Below, piece by piece: positions 37,681 through 46,476 of a stretch of DNA of 64,000 bases. Source of the stretch: Asanoa ishikariensis (GTDB lineage Bacteria > Actinomycetota > Actinomycetes > Mycobacteriales > Micromonosporaceae); assembly GCF_900107455.1 (NCBI RefSeq), contig NZ_FNQB01000006.1:62001-126000 (forward strand), given 5' to 3'. The position numbers and the translations under genes are program-made. The notes beneath the pieces were generated by a model that did no database searches, was not told the DNA's origin, and saw only the letters and a program-made list of their open reading frames with translations. Every line of letters begins with the position of its first letter. Position 1 is the first letter of the stretch.

Positions 37681-38954
37681 ACCACGGCGAGGATGACCGG
37701 CTGGGCGTCGAAGTAGTAGTCGGCGTCGTCCTTGGCCGTCAGGTCCGCGAGGCGTTCCGTCAGCAGATAACCGCCGGCCGTGTACGAGTAGCCGGGCGCC
37801 CAGTCGGTCTTCTCGGCGAAGTAGGTGTACCGGAAGCGGGAGACCTCGGCGCCCGAGGTGGCGTCGAGGGTGACCAGGTCACGGTCGGCGGTGAGCACGT
37901 AGACCCGCCGGTCGGCCGCGGCCAGGATCGTGGCACCGGGCGCATCGAGGTCGCGCCGCCAGACCTGCGTGCTGTCCATGCCCGCGGTCGCGGTGACCGC
38001 CGCGCCCTCGATGGTGACCGCGAGCCCGTTGACCAGGAAGGCGCCCGGCGACGCGAGCCGGGCCGGCGCCGTGGAGTCGCTGGCCGCCGGTCCCACTGGG
38101 CGGGTCACACCCCCGGACAGGAGCCAGGCGCCGCCGCCCACCCGCACGCCCCCGCAGGCCGTGCGCGGCGCGGTGCAGCCCAGCGGTTCGAGCACCGTCT
38201 CGTTGGTCGTCGCCACGTCGATCGTGCCCGCGTCGTCGCCGGTGCCGGCGTCGAACAGCCGGACTGCCTTGGCGCACGGGCTCAGCACCGCCACCCGGCC
38301 GTCGGCGGTCGTGAAGCCGGTCGGGTCGGCGCCTCCGGGACAGGCCTCGGCCGGCGTCTGCCAGCCGGCCACGCCGGTCGCCGCCGCGTACGTCCGCGTG
38401 CTGGTCGGCCCGGCCACCACGACCGTGTCACCGGAGACGAACAGGCCCGCCGGCGCGTAGACGGTCTGCGCTCCGGTGCGCCGGCCGGCGTACACCGTTG
38501 ACACGGGTTTCTCGCCCGTGGCCCGCCAGATGTCGCGCCCGGTGCGGGCGTCCAGCCCGACGAGCACCCCGTCGGACCAGCGGGTCACCACCGTGCCGCC
38601 GGCGGAGACCACCCCGACGAGCTCGGCCGGCCAGCGCCGGAACGACCAGTAGGGCGTGTTGAGATAGCGCGAGTCGACCGGGCCGTCGGCGCGGACCTGG
38701 CGCTTGTCGGCGACCACCCGCAGCCGGCCGTCGACGATCAGGGGCGCGCCCGGCAGCGTGCCGAGCACGGCCGGGGGGCGCGAGGTGGGCGCCGCGGGAT
38801 AGCCGGTGGTCGGCTCGGCCAGCACCTCACCGGGGGCGAACACCCGATAGACGACGAGGCCGGCGCCCGCGACCAGCACGAGGCCGGCGAGCACCGCGAC
38901 CACCCGGCGCCGGGCCGCTCCCACCACGGTGGGCACCCTACCGGGGTGGTGCAC
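37677..38954 (-). CDS. Membrane-anchored PQQ-like beta-propeller protein
   Basis: This 425-residue protein has one N-terminal helix (about 15-38) after RRRVVAV and then a propeller of weakly conserved blades, with GLDARTGRDIWRAT, GVAGWQTPAEACPGG and LDATSGAEVSRF showing the PQQ pattern. Several cysteines (about four) in the loops suggest disulfides. The true start is uncertain: GTG 38954 overlaps the fahA stop, while GTG codons at 38936 and 38927 are nearer to a GGTAGGG sequence. Unknown role. It is the third propeller protein here. Confidence 0.72.
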   Translation of the reverse strand: MHHPGRVPTVVGAARRRVVAVLAGLVLVAGAGLVVYRVFAPGEVLAEPTTGYPAAPTSRPPAVLGTLPGAPLIVDGRLRVVADKRQVRADGPVDSRYLNTPYWSFRRWPAELVGVVSAGGTVVTRWSDGVLVGLDARTGRDIWRATGEKPVSTVYAGRRTGAQTVYAPAGLFVSGDTVVVAGPTSTRTYAAATGVAGWQTPAEACPGGADPTGFTTADGRVAVLSPCAKAVRLFDAGTGDDAGTIDVATTNETVLEPLGCTAPRTACGGVRVGGGAWLLSGGVTRPVGPAASDSTAPARLASPGAFLVNGLAVTIEGAAVTATAGMDSTQVWRRDLDAPGATILAAADRRVYVLTADRDLVTLDATSGAEVSRFRYTYFAEKTDWAPGYSYTAGGYLLTERLADLTAKDDADYYFDAQPVILAVV

Positions 38955-40149
38955 CGGCCGGGACGATGGTGCCCCGCACCTCGCCGAGCCCGACCGTGAT
39001 GCCGTCCGGTCCGGGCGCGGTCGCGCTGATCGTCACGGTGTCGCCGTCTTCGAGGAAGGTGCGCTTCACCCCGGCATCGAGCCCGACCGGCTCGGCGCCA
39101 CCCCAGGTCAGCTCGAGGAACGAGCCGGTCTCGGAGCGGTCCGGCCCGGAGATCGTCCCGGACGCGTAGAGGTCGCCCGTGCGCACCGAGGCGCCGTTGA
39201 CGGTCAGGTGGGCAAGCTGCTGCGCCGCGGTCCAGTACATGCCGGCGAACGGTGGCCGGCTGACCACCGTGCCGTTCCAGTCGACCTCGAGCCGGAGGTC
39301 GAGGCCGAGGTGCGGGACGTCGCGCAGGTACGGGAGCACCGGCGGGTTCTGCTCCGGTGCCGGCACCCAGGCGTCGGCCAGCGCGTCGAGCGGCACCACC
39401 CAGGGCGAGACCGAGGTGGCGAAGGACTTGGCCAGGAACGGGCCGAGCGGGCGGTACTCCCAGGCCTGGAGATCGCGGGCGGACCAGTCGTTGACCAGCA
39501 CGATGCCGAAGACGTGGTCGGCGAACCGGTCGACGGGCACGGGCGCGCCCGGCGCCGACGGGACACCGACCACGAAGCCGACCTCGGCCTCGATGTCGAG
39601 CCGCGTCGACGGGCCGAAGACCGGGCCGTCTGGGGTGGCCCGCTGGCCGCTGGGGCGGATCACTGGGGTGTCGGAGACGACGACCGTGCCGGCCCGGCCG
39701 TGGTAGCCGATCGGCAGGTGCCGCCAGTTGGGCAACAGCGGTTCGTCGTCGGGTCGGAAGATCCGGCCGACGTTGGTGGCGTGGTGCTCGGACGAGTAGA
39801 AGTCGACGTAGTCGCCGACCTCGAACGGCATGACCAGCTCGACCTCGGCCAGCGGCAGCAGCAGCGGCTCGACCGCGGCGCGGTGGCCCGCGTCGGTGAG
39901 CAGGTGCGTGATCCGAGACCGGACGGCGCTCCACTGCGGGCGGCCCAGGGCGAGGAACGGGTTGAGCGTCGGTGCGCGCAGCGCGCCTCCGGCGAGCACC
40001 AGCCCGGCCGCCTCGGCGGCGTCGAGGTCGAGCAGCAGGTCGCCGATCCGCACCCCGATCCGCGCCGGGCGGTCGCCCTGTCGGAACACCCCGTACGGCA
40101 GGTTGTGCACGCCGTAGGGCGAGCCCTGCGCACCCGGAACCCAGGTCAT
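38938..40149 (-). CDS. fahA: Fumarylacetoacetase
   Basis: This 403-residue hydrolase splits fumarylacetoacetate into fumarate and acetoacetate, the last step of tyrosine degradation. It has the small N-terminal SH3-like domain and FAH fold: YVDFYSSEHHATNVG (metal Asp and active His), IGYHGRAGTVVVS, the Glu pair in DIEAEVGFVVG, and VLVNDWSARDLQAWEYRPLGPF. Length is usual. ATG 40149 overlaps the stop of the preceding unknown gene, so the two are coupled, and both are divergent from hmgA. Confidence 0.95.
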   Translation of the reverse strand: MTWVPGAQGSPYGVHNLPYGVFRQGDRPARIGVRIGDLLLDLDAAEAAGLVLAGGALRAPTLNPFLALGRPQWSAVRSRITHLLTDAGHRAAVEPLLLPLAEVELVMPFEVGDYVDFYSSEHHATNVGRIFRPDDEPLLPNWRHLPIGYHGRAGTVVVSDTPVIRPSGQRATPDGPVFGPSTRLDIEAEVGFVVGVPSAPGAPVPVDRFADHVFGIVLVNDWSARDLQAWEYRPLGPFLAKSFATSVSPWVVPLDALADAWVPAPEQNPPVLPYLRDVPHLGLDLRLEVDWNGTVVSRPPFAGMYWTAAQQLAHLTVNGASVRTGDLYASGTISGPDRSETGSFLELTWGGAEPVGLDAGVKRTFLEDGDTVTISATAPGPDGITVGLGEVRGTIVPAGAPPR

Positions 40150-41021
40150 CCCTCGTATCCCCCGTTCACCAGACCGAGCCTGATCAGGTCGGTCAGGGGC
40201 TCGATCATGCTGCACGAGCCGAACCCGACCCACAGCCCCCTCGGCTGGTGGCGGCGGGCGCGGACGGGCTCGATCAACGGCACGGCGTCGATCGCGGCGA
40301 GCAACTCGGCCACGTCGGCCACCTCGCCGCCGTCGAGCGCGAGGGCGGTGCCGGCCAGCACGTTGAGGAAGCCGTGGTGGGTGAAGCCGGTCTCCGGGTC
40401 GGCGTGCCGGAGCGCATGGTGCAGCCCGGCCGTCAGCTTGAACGGCAGCTCCCGCTCGCGGCAGGCGCAGATCACCGCGGCCAGCTCGACCGGGGTCGGG
40501 AACAGCTCGGCGGCCAGCCCGCCGGTGCGGAACTTCGCCGCCACCCGGGCTCCGCTCGCCCGGGCCGTCGCGATGGTGTCCAGTCCGGCCAGCAAGCCGA
40601 AGGTCAGCGGGATCTCGGCGTACACGTCTATCTCGGGTTGGCGGGCGGCCAGGTCGAGCACGCGGGCGAGGCCGGGCTGCGGGTCCTCGCCCCGCTTGGC
40701 CACGGCCGCCTCGATCTGGCGTACCACCACGCGCGGGTCGTCGGGCACGCCGAGCCGGTCGATCGGCAGGTCGCCGATGATCCCGATGTCTAGCCGCTCG
40801 GCCGGGTCCAGCAACCCGGTCAGAGCGTCGACCGACGTGGCCGGCACGAGCAGGGGGCCGACCAGCTCCGCGTACCAGGCGGCCCGATGTTCGCGGTGTG
40901 CCGTGACCGCGTCGGGCAGCGCGGCGTTACCAGGCGGGAACACCGCCGCGTCGTCGATGAGCCGATGGAACAGCGGGGCGATCAACGGCTGGTCGGTGGG
41001 TGTCCGGCGATCGGTTGACAC
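40146..41021 (-). CDS. Unknown conserved protein coupled to fahA
   Basis: This 291-residue cytosolic protein has no signal or helix and no catalytic motif I recognise. Conserved-looking blocks are PLFHRLIDDAAVFPPGN near the start, AAKFRTGGL, ERELPFKLTAGLHHALRH and GFLNVLAGTALALDGG. The spacing of strands ending in GG/GL and a Lys in KLTAGLH suggests a TIM-barrel enzyme, but this is weak. It lies between hmgA and fahA, overlaps the fahA ATG, and is divergent from hmgA, so it probably acts in homogentisate breakdown. The GTG start at 41021 is close to the opposing promoter. Confidence 0.7.
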   Translation of the reverse strand: MSTDRRTPTDQPLIAPLFHRLIDDAAVFPPGNAALPDAVTAHREHRAAWYAELVGPLLVPATSVDALTGLLDPAERLDIGIIGDLPIDRLGVPDDPRVVVRQIEAAVAKRGEDPQPGLARVLDLAARQPEIDVYAEIPLTFGLLAGLDTIATARASGARVAAKFRTGGLAAELFPTPVELAAVICACRERELPFKLTAGLHHALRHADPETGFTHHGFLNVLAGTALALDGGEVADVAELLAAIDAVPLIEPVRARRHQPRGLWVGFGSCSMIEPLTDLIRLGLVNGGYEG

Positions 41022-41061
41022 GGTTACTGAACTTAGTGGACGCTACAAGAAACGGACAATG

Positions 41062-41080
41062 GCGTCCGATTATCGGACGC
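41062..41080. promoter_or_regulatory. Perfect 19-bp palindrome before hmgA
   Basis: GCGTCCGAT-T-ATCGGACGC is a perfect 9+1+9 palindrome lying 15 bp before the hmgA ATG, in the divergent interval with the unknown/fahA operon. Length and symmetry suit a dimeric TetR- or IclR-type repressor site. No adjacent regulator gene is present. Confidence 0.65.
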
Positions 41081-41095
41081 GGCCGGGAGGTCGAC

Positions 41096-42265
41096 ATGCC
41101 CTACTACCGCAGCGTCGGCGAGGTGCCCCGCAAGCGGCACACCCAGTTCCGGCAGCCTGACGGCGGCCTGTACGCCGAGGAGCTGATGGGGCAGGAGGGC
41201 TTCTCGTCTGATTCGTCGCTTCTCTACCACCGTGCGATGCCGACCGCGATCGTGGCCGCCGAGGAGTTCGACCCGCCCGCCTGGAGCCGCACGCCCAACC
41301 GCCCGCTCAAGCCGCGGCACCTGCGCACCCACAAGCTCGACACGGCCGGGGCCGACCCGGTGCTGGGCCGGGCGCACCTGCTCGCCAACGACGACGTGCG
41401 GATCTCGTACGTGACCGCCGAGCGCCCCTCCCCGCTCTACCGCAACGCGGTCGGCGACGAGTGCCTCTACGTCGAGGCCGGCGCGCTGCGGGTCGAGTCG
41501 ACCTTCGGGGTCCTCGACGCGGTCGCCGGCGACTACGTGATCATCCCGACGTCGGTGATCCACCGCCTCGTGCCGGTTGGCGAGGAGCCGCTGCGGTTGC
41601 TGGCGATCGAGGCGACCGGACATATCGGGCCGCCCAAGCGCTACCTGTCGGTGCGCGGCCAGTTTCTCGAGCACTCGCCCTACTGCGAGCGCGACATTCG
41701 CGGTCCGGGCGTTCCGCTGCTCGAAGAGGGCACCGACGTCGAGGTGCTGGTGCAGCACCGGCGCGGCTGGACGAAGCACGTCTACGCCAACCACCCGTTC
41801 GACGTGGTCGGCTGGGACGGACACCTCTACCCGTGGGCGTTCTCGATCCACGACTTCGAGCCGATCACGGGCCGGGTGCACCAGCCACCGCCGGTGCACC
41901 AGACCTTCCAGGGCCCGAACTTCGTGATCTGCTCGTTCGTGCCGCGCAAGGTCGACTACCACCCGCTGTCGATCCCGGTGCCCTACAACCACCACAACGT
42001 CGACTCGGACGAGCTGCTGTTCTACACCGGCGGCAACTACGAGGCCCGCCGCGGCTCCGGAATCGAGCAGGGCTCGATGTCGCTGCACCCGTCGGGCTTC
42101 ACGCACGGCCCACAGCCCGGTGCCGCCGAACGGTCGATCGGCATCGACTACTTCGACGAGCTGGCGGTCATGGTCGACACCTTCCGCCCGCTGGACCTCT
42201 GCGACGCGGCCCTGACCTGCGAAGACACGGGCTACGCCTGGACCTGGTCCGGACGGCAGGCCTAG
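41096..42265 (+). CDS. hmgA: Homogentisate 1,2-dioxygenase
   Basis: This 389-residue iron enzyme opens the homogentisate ring to maleylacetoacetate. Visible signatures are PYYRSVGEVPRKRHTQFR at the start, the cupin metal and substrate sites in VPYNHHNVDSDELLFYTGGNY, GSMSLHPSGFTHGP (His ligand), and the N-terminal EGTDVEVLVQHRRGW. The ATG has GGGAGG five bases upstream and sits behind the 19-bp palindrome. It is divergent from the unknown gene and fahA. Confidence 0.95.
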   Translation: MPYYRSVGEVPRKRHTQFRQPDGGLYAEELMGQEGFSSDSSLLYHRAMPTAIVAAEEFDPPAWSRTPNRPLKPRHLRTHKLDTAGADPVLGRAHLLANDDVRISYVTAERPSPLYRNAVGDECLYVEAGALRVESTFGVLDAVAGDYVIIPTSVIHRLVPVGEEPLRLLAIEATGHIGPPKRYLSVRGQFLEHSPYCERDIRGPGVPLLEEGTDVEVLVQHRRGWTKHVYANHPFDVVGWDGHLYPWAFSIHDFEPITGRVHQPPPVHQTFQGPNFVICSFVPRKVDYHPLSIPVPYNHHNVDSDELLFYTGGNYEARRGSGIEQGSMSLHPSGFTHGPQPGAAERSIGIDYFDELAVMVDTFRPLDLCDAALTCEDTGYAWTWSGRQA

Positions 42266-42322
42266 GCCCTGTTTCAGGACTGGGCCCGCCGCGGACCGGC
42301 TTCAGTCCTGAAACAGGGCCTA
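42263..42322. terminator. Perfect 20-bp inverted repeat between hmgA and a convergent gene
   Basis: Perfect 20-bp arms (TAGGCCCTGTTTCAGGACTG and its complement) flank a 20-nt GC-rich loop. The outer TAG of each arm is the stop codon of hmgA on one side and of the TPR gene on the other, so the stem works as a bidirectional terminator that includes both stops. Confidence 0.75.
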
Positions 42323-43273
42323 AAAGCGCATCCGGGAGACGACCGCGATCGCCGCCACGGCGGTCGTGGCCAGGGCGGCGGCCACCGCCCAGGGTGAGCC
42401 GACGGCGCCGTACACGATGACGCTCAGCGGGCCGGCGACCGTCGCGCAGCCGGCGACGGTCGAGGCACGGTCGCCACGCAGCATCTCGCGCGGCGATCCC
42501 GGCAGGCGGGTGGCGAACAGCGCCACCAACCCCAGACCCGTCAGGCCGAGCAGCACCGCGACCACCCGGGACGTGCCGGGGTGCACCTGGTGCAGCACCG
42601 CTGCCAGCATCGCGACCGGCACGGTGAAGACGCCGACGTAGAGCGCCAGCCAGCCGATCGCGGTGGCCGGCGTGGGTCGCAGGTCGCGAGCCTGCGGCGG
42701 GGGCACGGCATAGCGGCCCAACTGGCCGGCTGCGGACGCGAGCGCCGGGTCGAGCCGCAGGGCCTCGTCGCGGGCCCGCTCGGCGATCTCCTTGAGCTCG
42801 AGGCGGCCGGCGATACCCGACAGCACGAGGTGAGCCTTGGCGTCCTGCGGTGCCAGCGCGACCGCGTGCCACGCGGCGTCGAGGGCGCGCTGCCCGTTGC
42901 GCGCCTCGCCGAGGATCGCGGCACCGTGCAACTGGGCGAACGGGTCGTCCGGCCCCCCGTCGAGGATTCGTTCGGCCACCGCCGCGGCCTCTTTGAACCG
43001 GCGTAGCTGTATCAGCGCCTCGCCCTCGGTCACCTGCGGCGGGACGGCGGCCGGGTGGGCGGCGAACGCCCGCTGCGCAGCCGCGAGGGCGGGCTCGGGT
43101 CGCCCGGCGGCGAGCTGGATCGCGGCGAGCAGGGCCAGCGCGACGCCGTCCTCGGGGTCGGTGGCGAGCTTCGGGTCGAGCTCCGCCACGGCCTCGTCGA
43201 AGTGCCCCAGGTCGGCGAGCAGCTCGGCCCGGCGCAGATGGCCTTCGGTCGGATCGGCATCCATGCTCGACAC
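42320..43273 (-). CDS. TPR-containing membrane protein
   Basis: This 317-residue protein has about five TPR-like helix pairs in the N-terminal 190 residues (RAELLADLGHFDEAVAELD, then repeating A-x-L pattern with ALD and AAQ motifs), a proline-rich join, then three or four membrane helices (about 205-310). The TPR domain would be cytosolic and may act as a docking platform. Start is GTG 43273 or ATG 43264. It lies convergent with hmgA and just past the decayed ispF tails. Confidence 0.72.
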   Translation of the reverse strand: MSSMDADPTEGHLRRAELLADLGHFDEAVAELDPKLATDPEDGVALALLAAIQLAAGRPEPALAAAQRAFAAHPAAVPPQVTEGEALIQLRRFKEAAAVAERILDGGPDDPFAQLHGAAILGEARNGQRALDAAWHAVALAPQDAKAHLVLSGIAGRLELKEIAERARDEALRLDPALASAAGQLGRYAVPPPQARDLRPTPATAIGWLALYVGVFTVPVAMLAAVLHQVHPGTSRVVAVLLGLTGLGLVALFATRLPGSPREMLRGDRASTVAGCATVAGPLSVIVYGAVGSPWAVAAALATTAVAAIAVVSRMRF

Positions 43274-43296
43274 GCGCCGAGCGTAGCTTGCGACGA

Positions 43297-43528
43297 TCAG
43301 GAACGGCTGTAGAGCTGAGCCACGGCGGCCGGCCCCTCAGCCGAGCCGGGCCCGTCGATCGCCGTCAGGAACGGCCGTGCAGCAACGCCACGGCGATGCC
43401 GGGCAGCCCCCGAGCGCCCGGTCAGGCCGAGGCCCGTCGATCGCCGTCAGGAACGGCCGTGCAGCAGCGCCACGGCGATGCCGGCCAGCCCCTCACCGCG
43501 GCCGGTCAGGCCGAGACCGTCGGTCGTC
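43297..43528. repeat. Three copies of the ispF 3' end
   Basis: Three direct repeats start with TCAGGAACGGC at 43297, 43365 and 43447. Period is 68 then 82 bp. The third copy is the real ispF C-terminal coding region plus stop. The second is nearly identical over about 80 bp but frameshifted; the first is shorter and more diverged. They look like successive tandem duplications of the gene tail, decaying outward. Confidence 0.8.
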
Positions 43529-43923
43529 GTGCCGGAGACCGTGACGGGTGCGTCGACCGCGGCACCCAGCGCTTGTTGCGCCTCCGCGCGGCGCGGACCG
43601 ATCTTGGGTCGGACGCCGACGACCTGGATCGAGATGTTGCCGATCTCGAAGCCGGCCGCGCGCACCAGCCGAGCGGCCTCGCCCAGCAGGGCCACCCCGG
43701 AGGCGCCGGCCCACTCCGGCCGGTCGACGCCGAAGTTGCTGCCGAGGTCGCCGAGGCCCGCCGCGGAGAACAGCGCGTCGCAGGCGGCGTGCGCGGCGAC
43801 ATCACCGTCGGAGTGGCCGGCGAGGCCGTCGACGCCCGGCCAGAAGAGGCCCGCCACCCAGCACTCGCGGCCCGCGCCGAAGGCGTGCACGTCGGTGCCG
43901 ATGCCCACCCGAGGAAGCTCCAC
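43447..43923 (-). CDS. ispF: 2-C-methyl-D-erythritol 2,4-cyclodiphosphate synthase
   Basis: This 158-residue MEP-pathway enzyme forms MEcPP from CDP-ME2P. The metal-binding D-x-H pair is visible as [25 protein letters not shown] is the second signature, and [14 protein letters not shown] and [15 protein letters not shown] are substrate regions. Length is standard. GTG start is 9 bp behind the ispD stop, so it follows ispD in one transcript with carD upstream. Its 3' end has two decayed copies downstream. Confidence 0.93.
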   Translation of the reverse strand: MELPRVGIGTDVHAFGAGRECWVAGLFWPGVDGLAGHSDGDVAAHAACDALFSAAGLGDLGSNFGVDRPEWAGASGVALLGEAARLVRAAGFEIGNISIQVVGVRPKIGPRRAEAQQALGAAVDAPVTVSGTTTDGLGLTGRGEGLAGIAVALLHGRS

Positions 43924-43932
43924 GCGGGCAGC

Positions 43933-44625
43933 CTATTCGGTGGCCAGCAGGTGCTCCGCCAGCAGCAGGTCGAACGGGCGGGTGATCTTCATGGCGTGGT
44001 CGGAGCCGGGCACACAGGTCACCCGTACCCCCTGCTTCTCGACCAGGCCCGCGTCGTCGGTCAGCGGGTCGACGGCGGCGGCGTGCGCGGCGGCGAGGAT
44101 CTGCCGGCGGAAGCCCTGCGGCGTCTGCACGGCGCGCAGCGGCGCCCGGTCGACGGTGCCGCGCACCGCGTCGTCCGGGCCGACTTCCTTGATCGTGTCG
44201 ACCACGGGCAGCACCGGGATCACGGCGTCGGCGCCGGCCCGGACCGCTCCGGCGACGGACTCGACCAGGTCGGGCGGCACGAGGGCACGCGCGGCGTCGT
44301 GGACGAGCACGATCGGGACGTCCGGGGGCACGGCGGCCAGCGCGGCGGCGACGGACGCCTGGCGGTGTGCGCCGCCCGCGACCACCGTGACGGGTGCGAC
44401 CGATGCGAGCATGGCCCGCACGGCGGCCACCTCGTCGGGTGGCGCGGCGACCACAATCACGGCGACGGAGGGCGCTTGGCAGATCCGGCGCAGCGCGTGC
44501 ACCAGCAGCGGCTCACCGCCGAGCAGGCGGAGCGCCTTGGGTGCGCCGGGACCCAGCCGGGTGCCACTGCCCGCAGCCGGAACGAGGACCGCGACGTCAC
44601 CGCGCGGGTTGAGCTGCGCGGTCAC
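43933..44625 (-). CDS. ispD: 2-C-methyl-D-erythritol 4-phosphate cytidylyltransferase
   Basis: This 230-residue nucleotidyltransferase makes CDP-ME from MEP and CTP. The CTP-binding LVPAAGSGTRLGPGAPKAL at about 14-32, the VVAGGAHRQASVAAAL block, HDAARALV, and the QTPQGF loop with following Asp are all present. Its GTG start is 38 bp after the carD stop. It is the second gene of the carD-ispD-ispF unit. Confidence 0.94.
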   Translation of the reverse strand: MTAQLNPRGDVAVLVPAAGSGTRLGPGAPKALRLLGGEPLLVHALRRICQAPSVAVIVVAAPPDEVAAVRAMLASVAPVTVVAGGAHRQASVAAALAAVPPDVPIVLVHDAARALVPPDLVESVAGAVRAGADAVIPVLPVVDTIKEVGPDDAVRGTVDRAPLRAVQTPQGFRRQILAAAHAAAVDPLTDDAGLVEKQGVRVTCVPGSDHAMKITRPFDLLLAEHLLATE

Positions 44626-44663
44626 GTCGCGGTCCTCGCGAGGAGTTGATCTGTGAGCGGACG

Positions 44664-45149
44664 TCAGGCTTCGGTCAGCACCTTGTCGAGGAGCATCTCG
44701 GCCTCGTCCTTGGTGCTCTTCTCGGCAAGGGCGACCTCGCCGACCAGGATGTCGCGCGCCTTGGCGAGCATGCGCTTCTCACCCGCCGAAAGGCCCCGCT
44801 CCCGCTCGCGGCGCCAAAGGTCACGCACGACCTCAGCAACCTTCAGCGGGTTGCCCGAAGCCAGCTTCTCCAGGTTTGCCTTGTAACGCCGTGACCAGTT
44901 GGTCGGCTCTTCGGTGTGCGGAGCACGGAGCACATCGAAGACCTTGCCCAGGCCCTCTTCCCCGACCACCTCACGCACGCCAACGATCTCGGCATTCTCG
45001 GCGGGCACCCGCACCGTCAAGTCACCCTGAGCGACCCTGAGAACGAGGTAAAGCTTTTCCTCGCCCTTGACGACCCGGGTCTCGATTGCCTCGATGAGTG
45101 CGGCCCCGTGGTGGGGGTAAACAACGGTCTCGCCGACACTGAAAACCAT
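44664..45149 (-). CDS. carD: CarD-family RNA-polymerase-binding regulator
   Basis: This 161-residue protein matches mycobacterial CarD: an N-terminal Tudor-like RNAP-interaction domain ([21 protein letters not shown]), and a C-terminal helical domain with [23 protein letters not shown] that contains the promoter-contacting Trp. CarD stabilises open complexes at rRNA and other promoters and is essential in mycobacteria. Upstream, TACCCT serves as a possible -10 and GAAAGGGG as an RBS. It starts the carD-ispD-ispF unit. Confidence 0.95.
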   Translation of the reverse strand: MVFSVGETVVYPHHGAALIEAIETRVVKGEEKLYLVLRVAQGDLTVRVPAENAEIVGVREVVGEEGLGKVFDVLRAPHTEEPTNWSRRYKANLEKLASGNPLKVAEVVRDLWRRERERGLSAGEKRMLAKARDILVGEVALAEKSTKDEAEMLLDKVLTEA

Positions 45150-45532
45150 AGGTTCGAAACCCCTTTCGCTGTGTCTAGGGTAACACGCGGGAGCACCGAT
45201 GTCCCATCCCGGTCCTGACCGTTAGTGCAGCTCAGAGGGCTTGTGACAGGTCTTTCTTAGGCTTGACACGCTCCGCGCCGGCCGATTCCAACACGCTGAG
45301 TAACCTTCGGGTTACCAATCCGCAGGGGCCTCGTCGATATCGGACGTGAATGCTTCCCACCTCTAAGGGTAACCCGCAAGGGTCGTGGCGCGCCCGGGTG
45401 CGGATGGACACAGGCCCGCAAATCAAGATCCAATCACGCCCATCTCAGGTTGAACGGTGGCGTTCGTTCGACTCGTACGCCACTCTGGAGATAGACGCGA
45501 CTTCGGGCGCGATCAAAGGCTCAGGGGGCGGC
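45150..45532. other. 383-bp intergenic region with carD promoter
   Basis: No gene is supported here. It holds a possible carD -10 (TACCCT, about 35 bp before the start), an isolated TTGACA at 45263-45268, an inverted repeat GTAACC-TTCG-GGTTAC at 45300-45315, and the related GGGTAACCC at 45367-45375. The GTAACC/GGTTAC repeats may be a regulatory site for carD or the divergent gene. Confidence 0.5.
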
Positions 45533-46342
45533 ATGGGCGGTGACGGCGGGCCTTTCGACGAGCTTCCGGAGCTGCCTCCTGACGTACAGATTCCTGACGA
45601 CGCGGCCGAGCTCGCCGAGGAGGCCGCACAGGTCCGGCGGGAGCTGCGCGAGGAGCGCGTCGGCGGGTCGCGGTCCGGCTCCCGGATCTTCGCCGGCGGC
45701 GGGTTCCGCGGCAGCGTCCCGCCCGACGGCGCACACACCGCGACCGAGCCGGCGTCGCTGCGGATCCCGTTGCTGATCATGACGGCCGCCCTGCTGGCCG
45801 CGGTGATCAGCCTGTTCGCGGCGGCCTGGCCCAACGAACGGCGCGTCCTGCCGAACCCGGCCTCCGCGAGCTCGTCCGGTCGGGCCGCCCCGACCAGCCT
45901 GACCCGCACCGTGCCCGCGGTCGACCTGCTCGACGAAGCCGGCAACACCGTGCCGCTGGGGTCGCTGCTCCCGGCCGTGCTGATCCTCGCCGACGACTGC
46001 CCGTGCGCCACCGCGATCGCGGGCATGGCACCGGCCGGGGTGGCAGTCGTCGCCGTGAGCGTCGGCAAGAACAGTGCGTCACCGCCGACCGCGTCCGCTC
46101 CCCCGCCGACCGCGTCCGCACCGCCGGCCTCGACCGCGACGCTGCCCGGGCCCGTGAACGCCACCGTGCGCCGGCTGCGCGACCCGGCCGGCGGGCTCGC
46201 CCCGCTCCTGGAAGCCTCGACGTCCGGCACGGCCACACCGGTCGCCCTGGTGGCCCGCTCCGGCGAGATCACCTCGATCGTCGACAGCGCCACACCCAGC
46301 AGCGCGTACGCCGCGGATCTCGCGCTTCTACCGAGCCGCTAG
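45533..46342 (+). CDS. Single-pass membrane protein of unknown function
   Basis: This 269-residue protein has an acidic cytosolic N-terminus with DELPELPPDVQIPDDAAEL, one membrane helix (about 79-101) and an external region with a threonine/alanine/proline repeat (TASAPP-type, about 190). A CPC pair in LADDCPCATAI sits in a segment resembling a thioredoxin-like strand-loop, but no full redoxin signature is present. The ATG at 45533 has AGGGGG upstream; the longer in-frame extension has no support. Divergent from carD. Unknown. Confidence 0.65.
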   Translation: MGGDGGPFDELPELPPDVQIPDDAAELAEEAAQVRRELREERVGGSRSGSRIFAGGGFRGSVPPDGAHTATEPASLRIPLLIMTAALLAAVISLFAAAWPNERRVLPNPASASSSGRAAPTSLTRTVPAVDLLDEAGNTVPLGSLLPAVLILADDCPCATAIAGMAPAGVAVVAVSVGKNSASPPTASAPPPTASAPPASTATLPGPVNATVRRLRDPAGGLAPLLEASTSGTATPVALVARSGEITSIVDSATPSSAYAADLALLPSR

Positions 46343-46476
46343 CTAGGTATGCCTAGGCCGGCGTAAGGACCCTTGTAAGCACCCGCGGGCCGGCAAGTTA
46401 GGGAATCGCTCCCGATGTCCATGGGTCCGTCGCGGCCGAAGATTGATACATCAAGGCAGACCGTTCAAGGAGACGC

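Noticed and set aside
42263-42322. Inverted repeat as an insertion-sequence end
   Set aside because: Single pair with a 20-nt loop, no transposase and no target duplication; it fits a terminator better.
45350-45532. Upstream extension of the 45533 membrane protein
   Set aside because: No RBS at the earlier start and the added residues look like translated promoter DNA.
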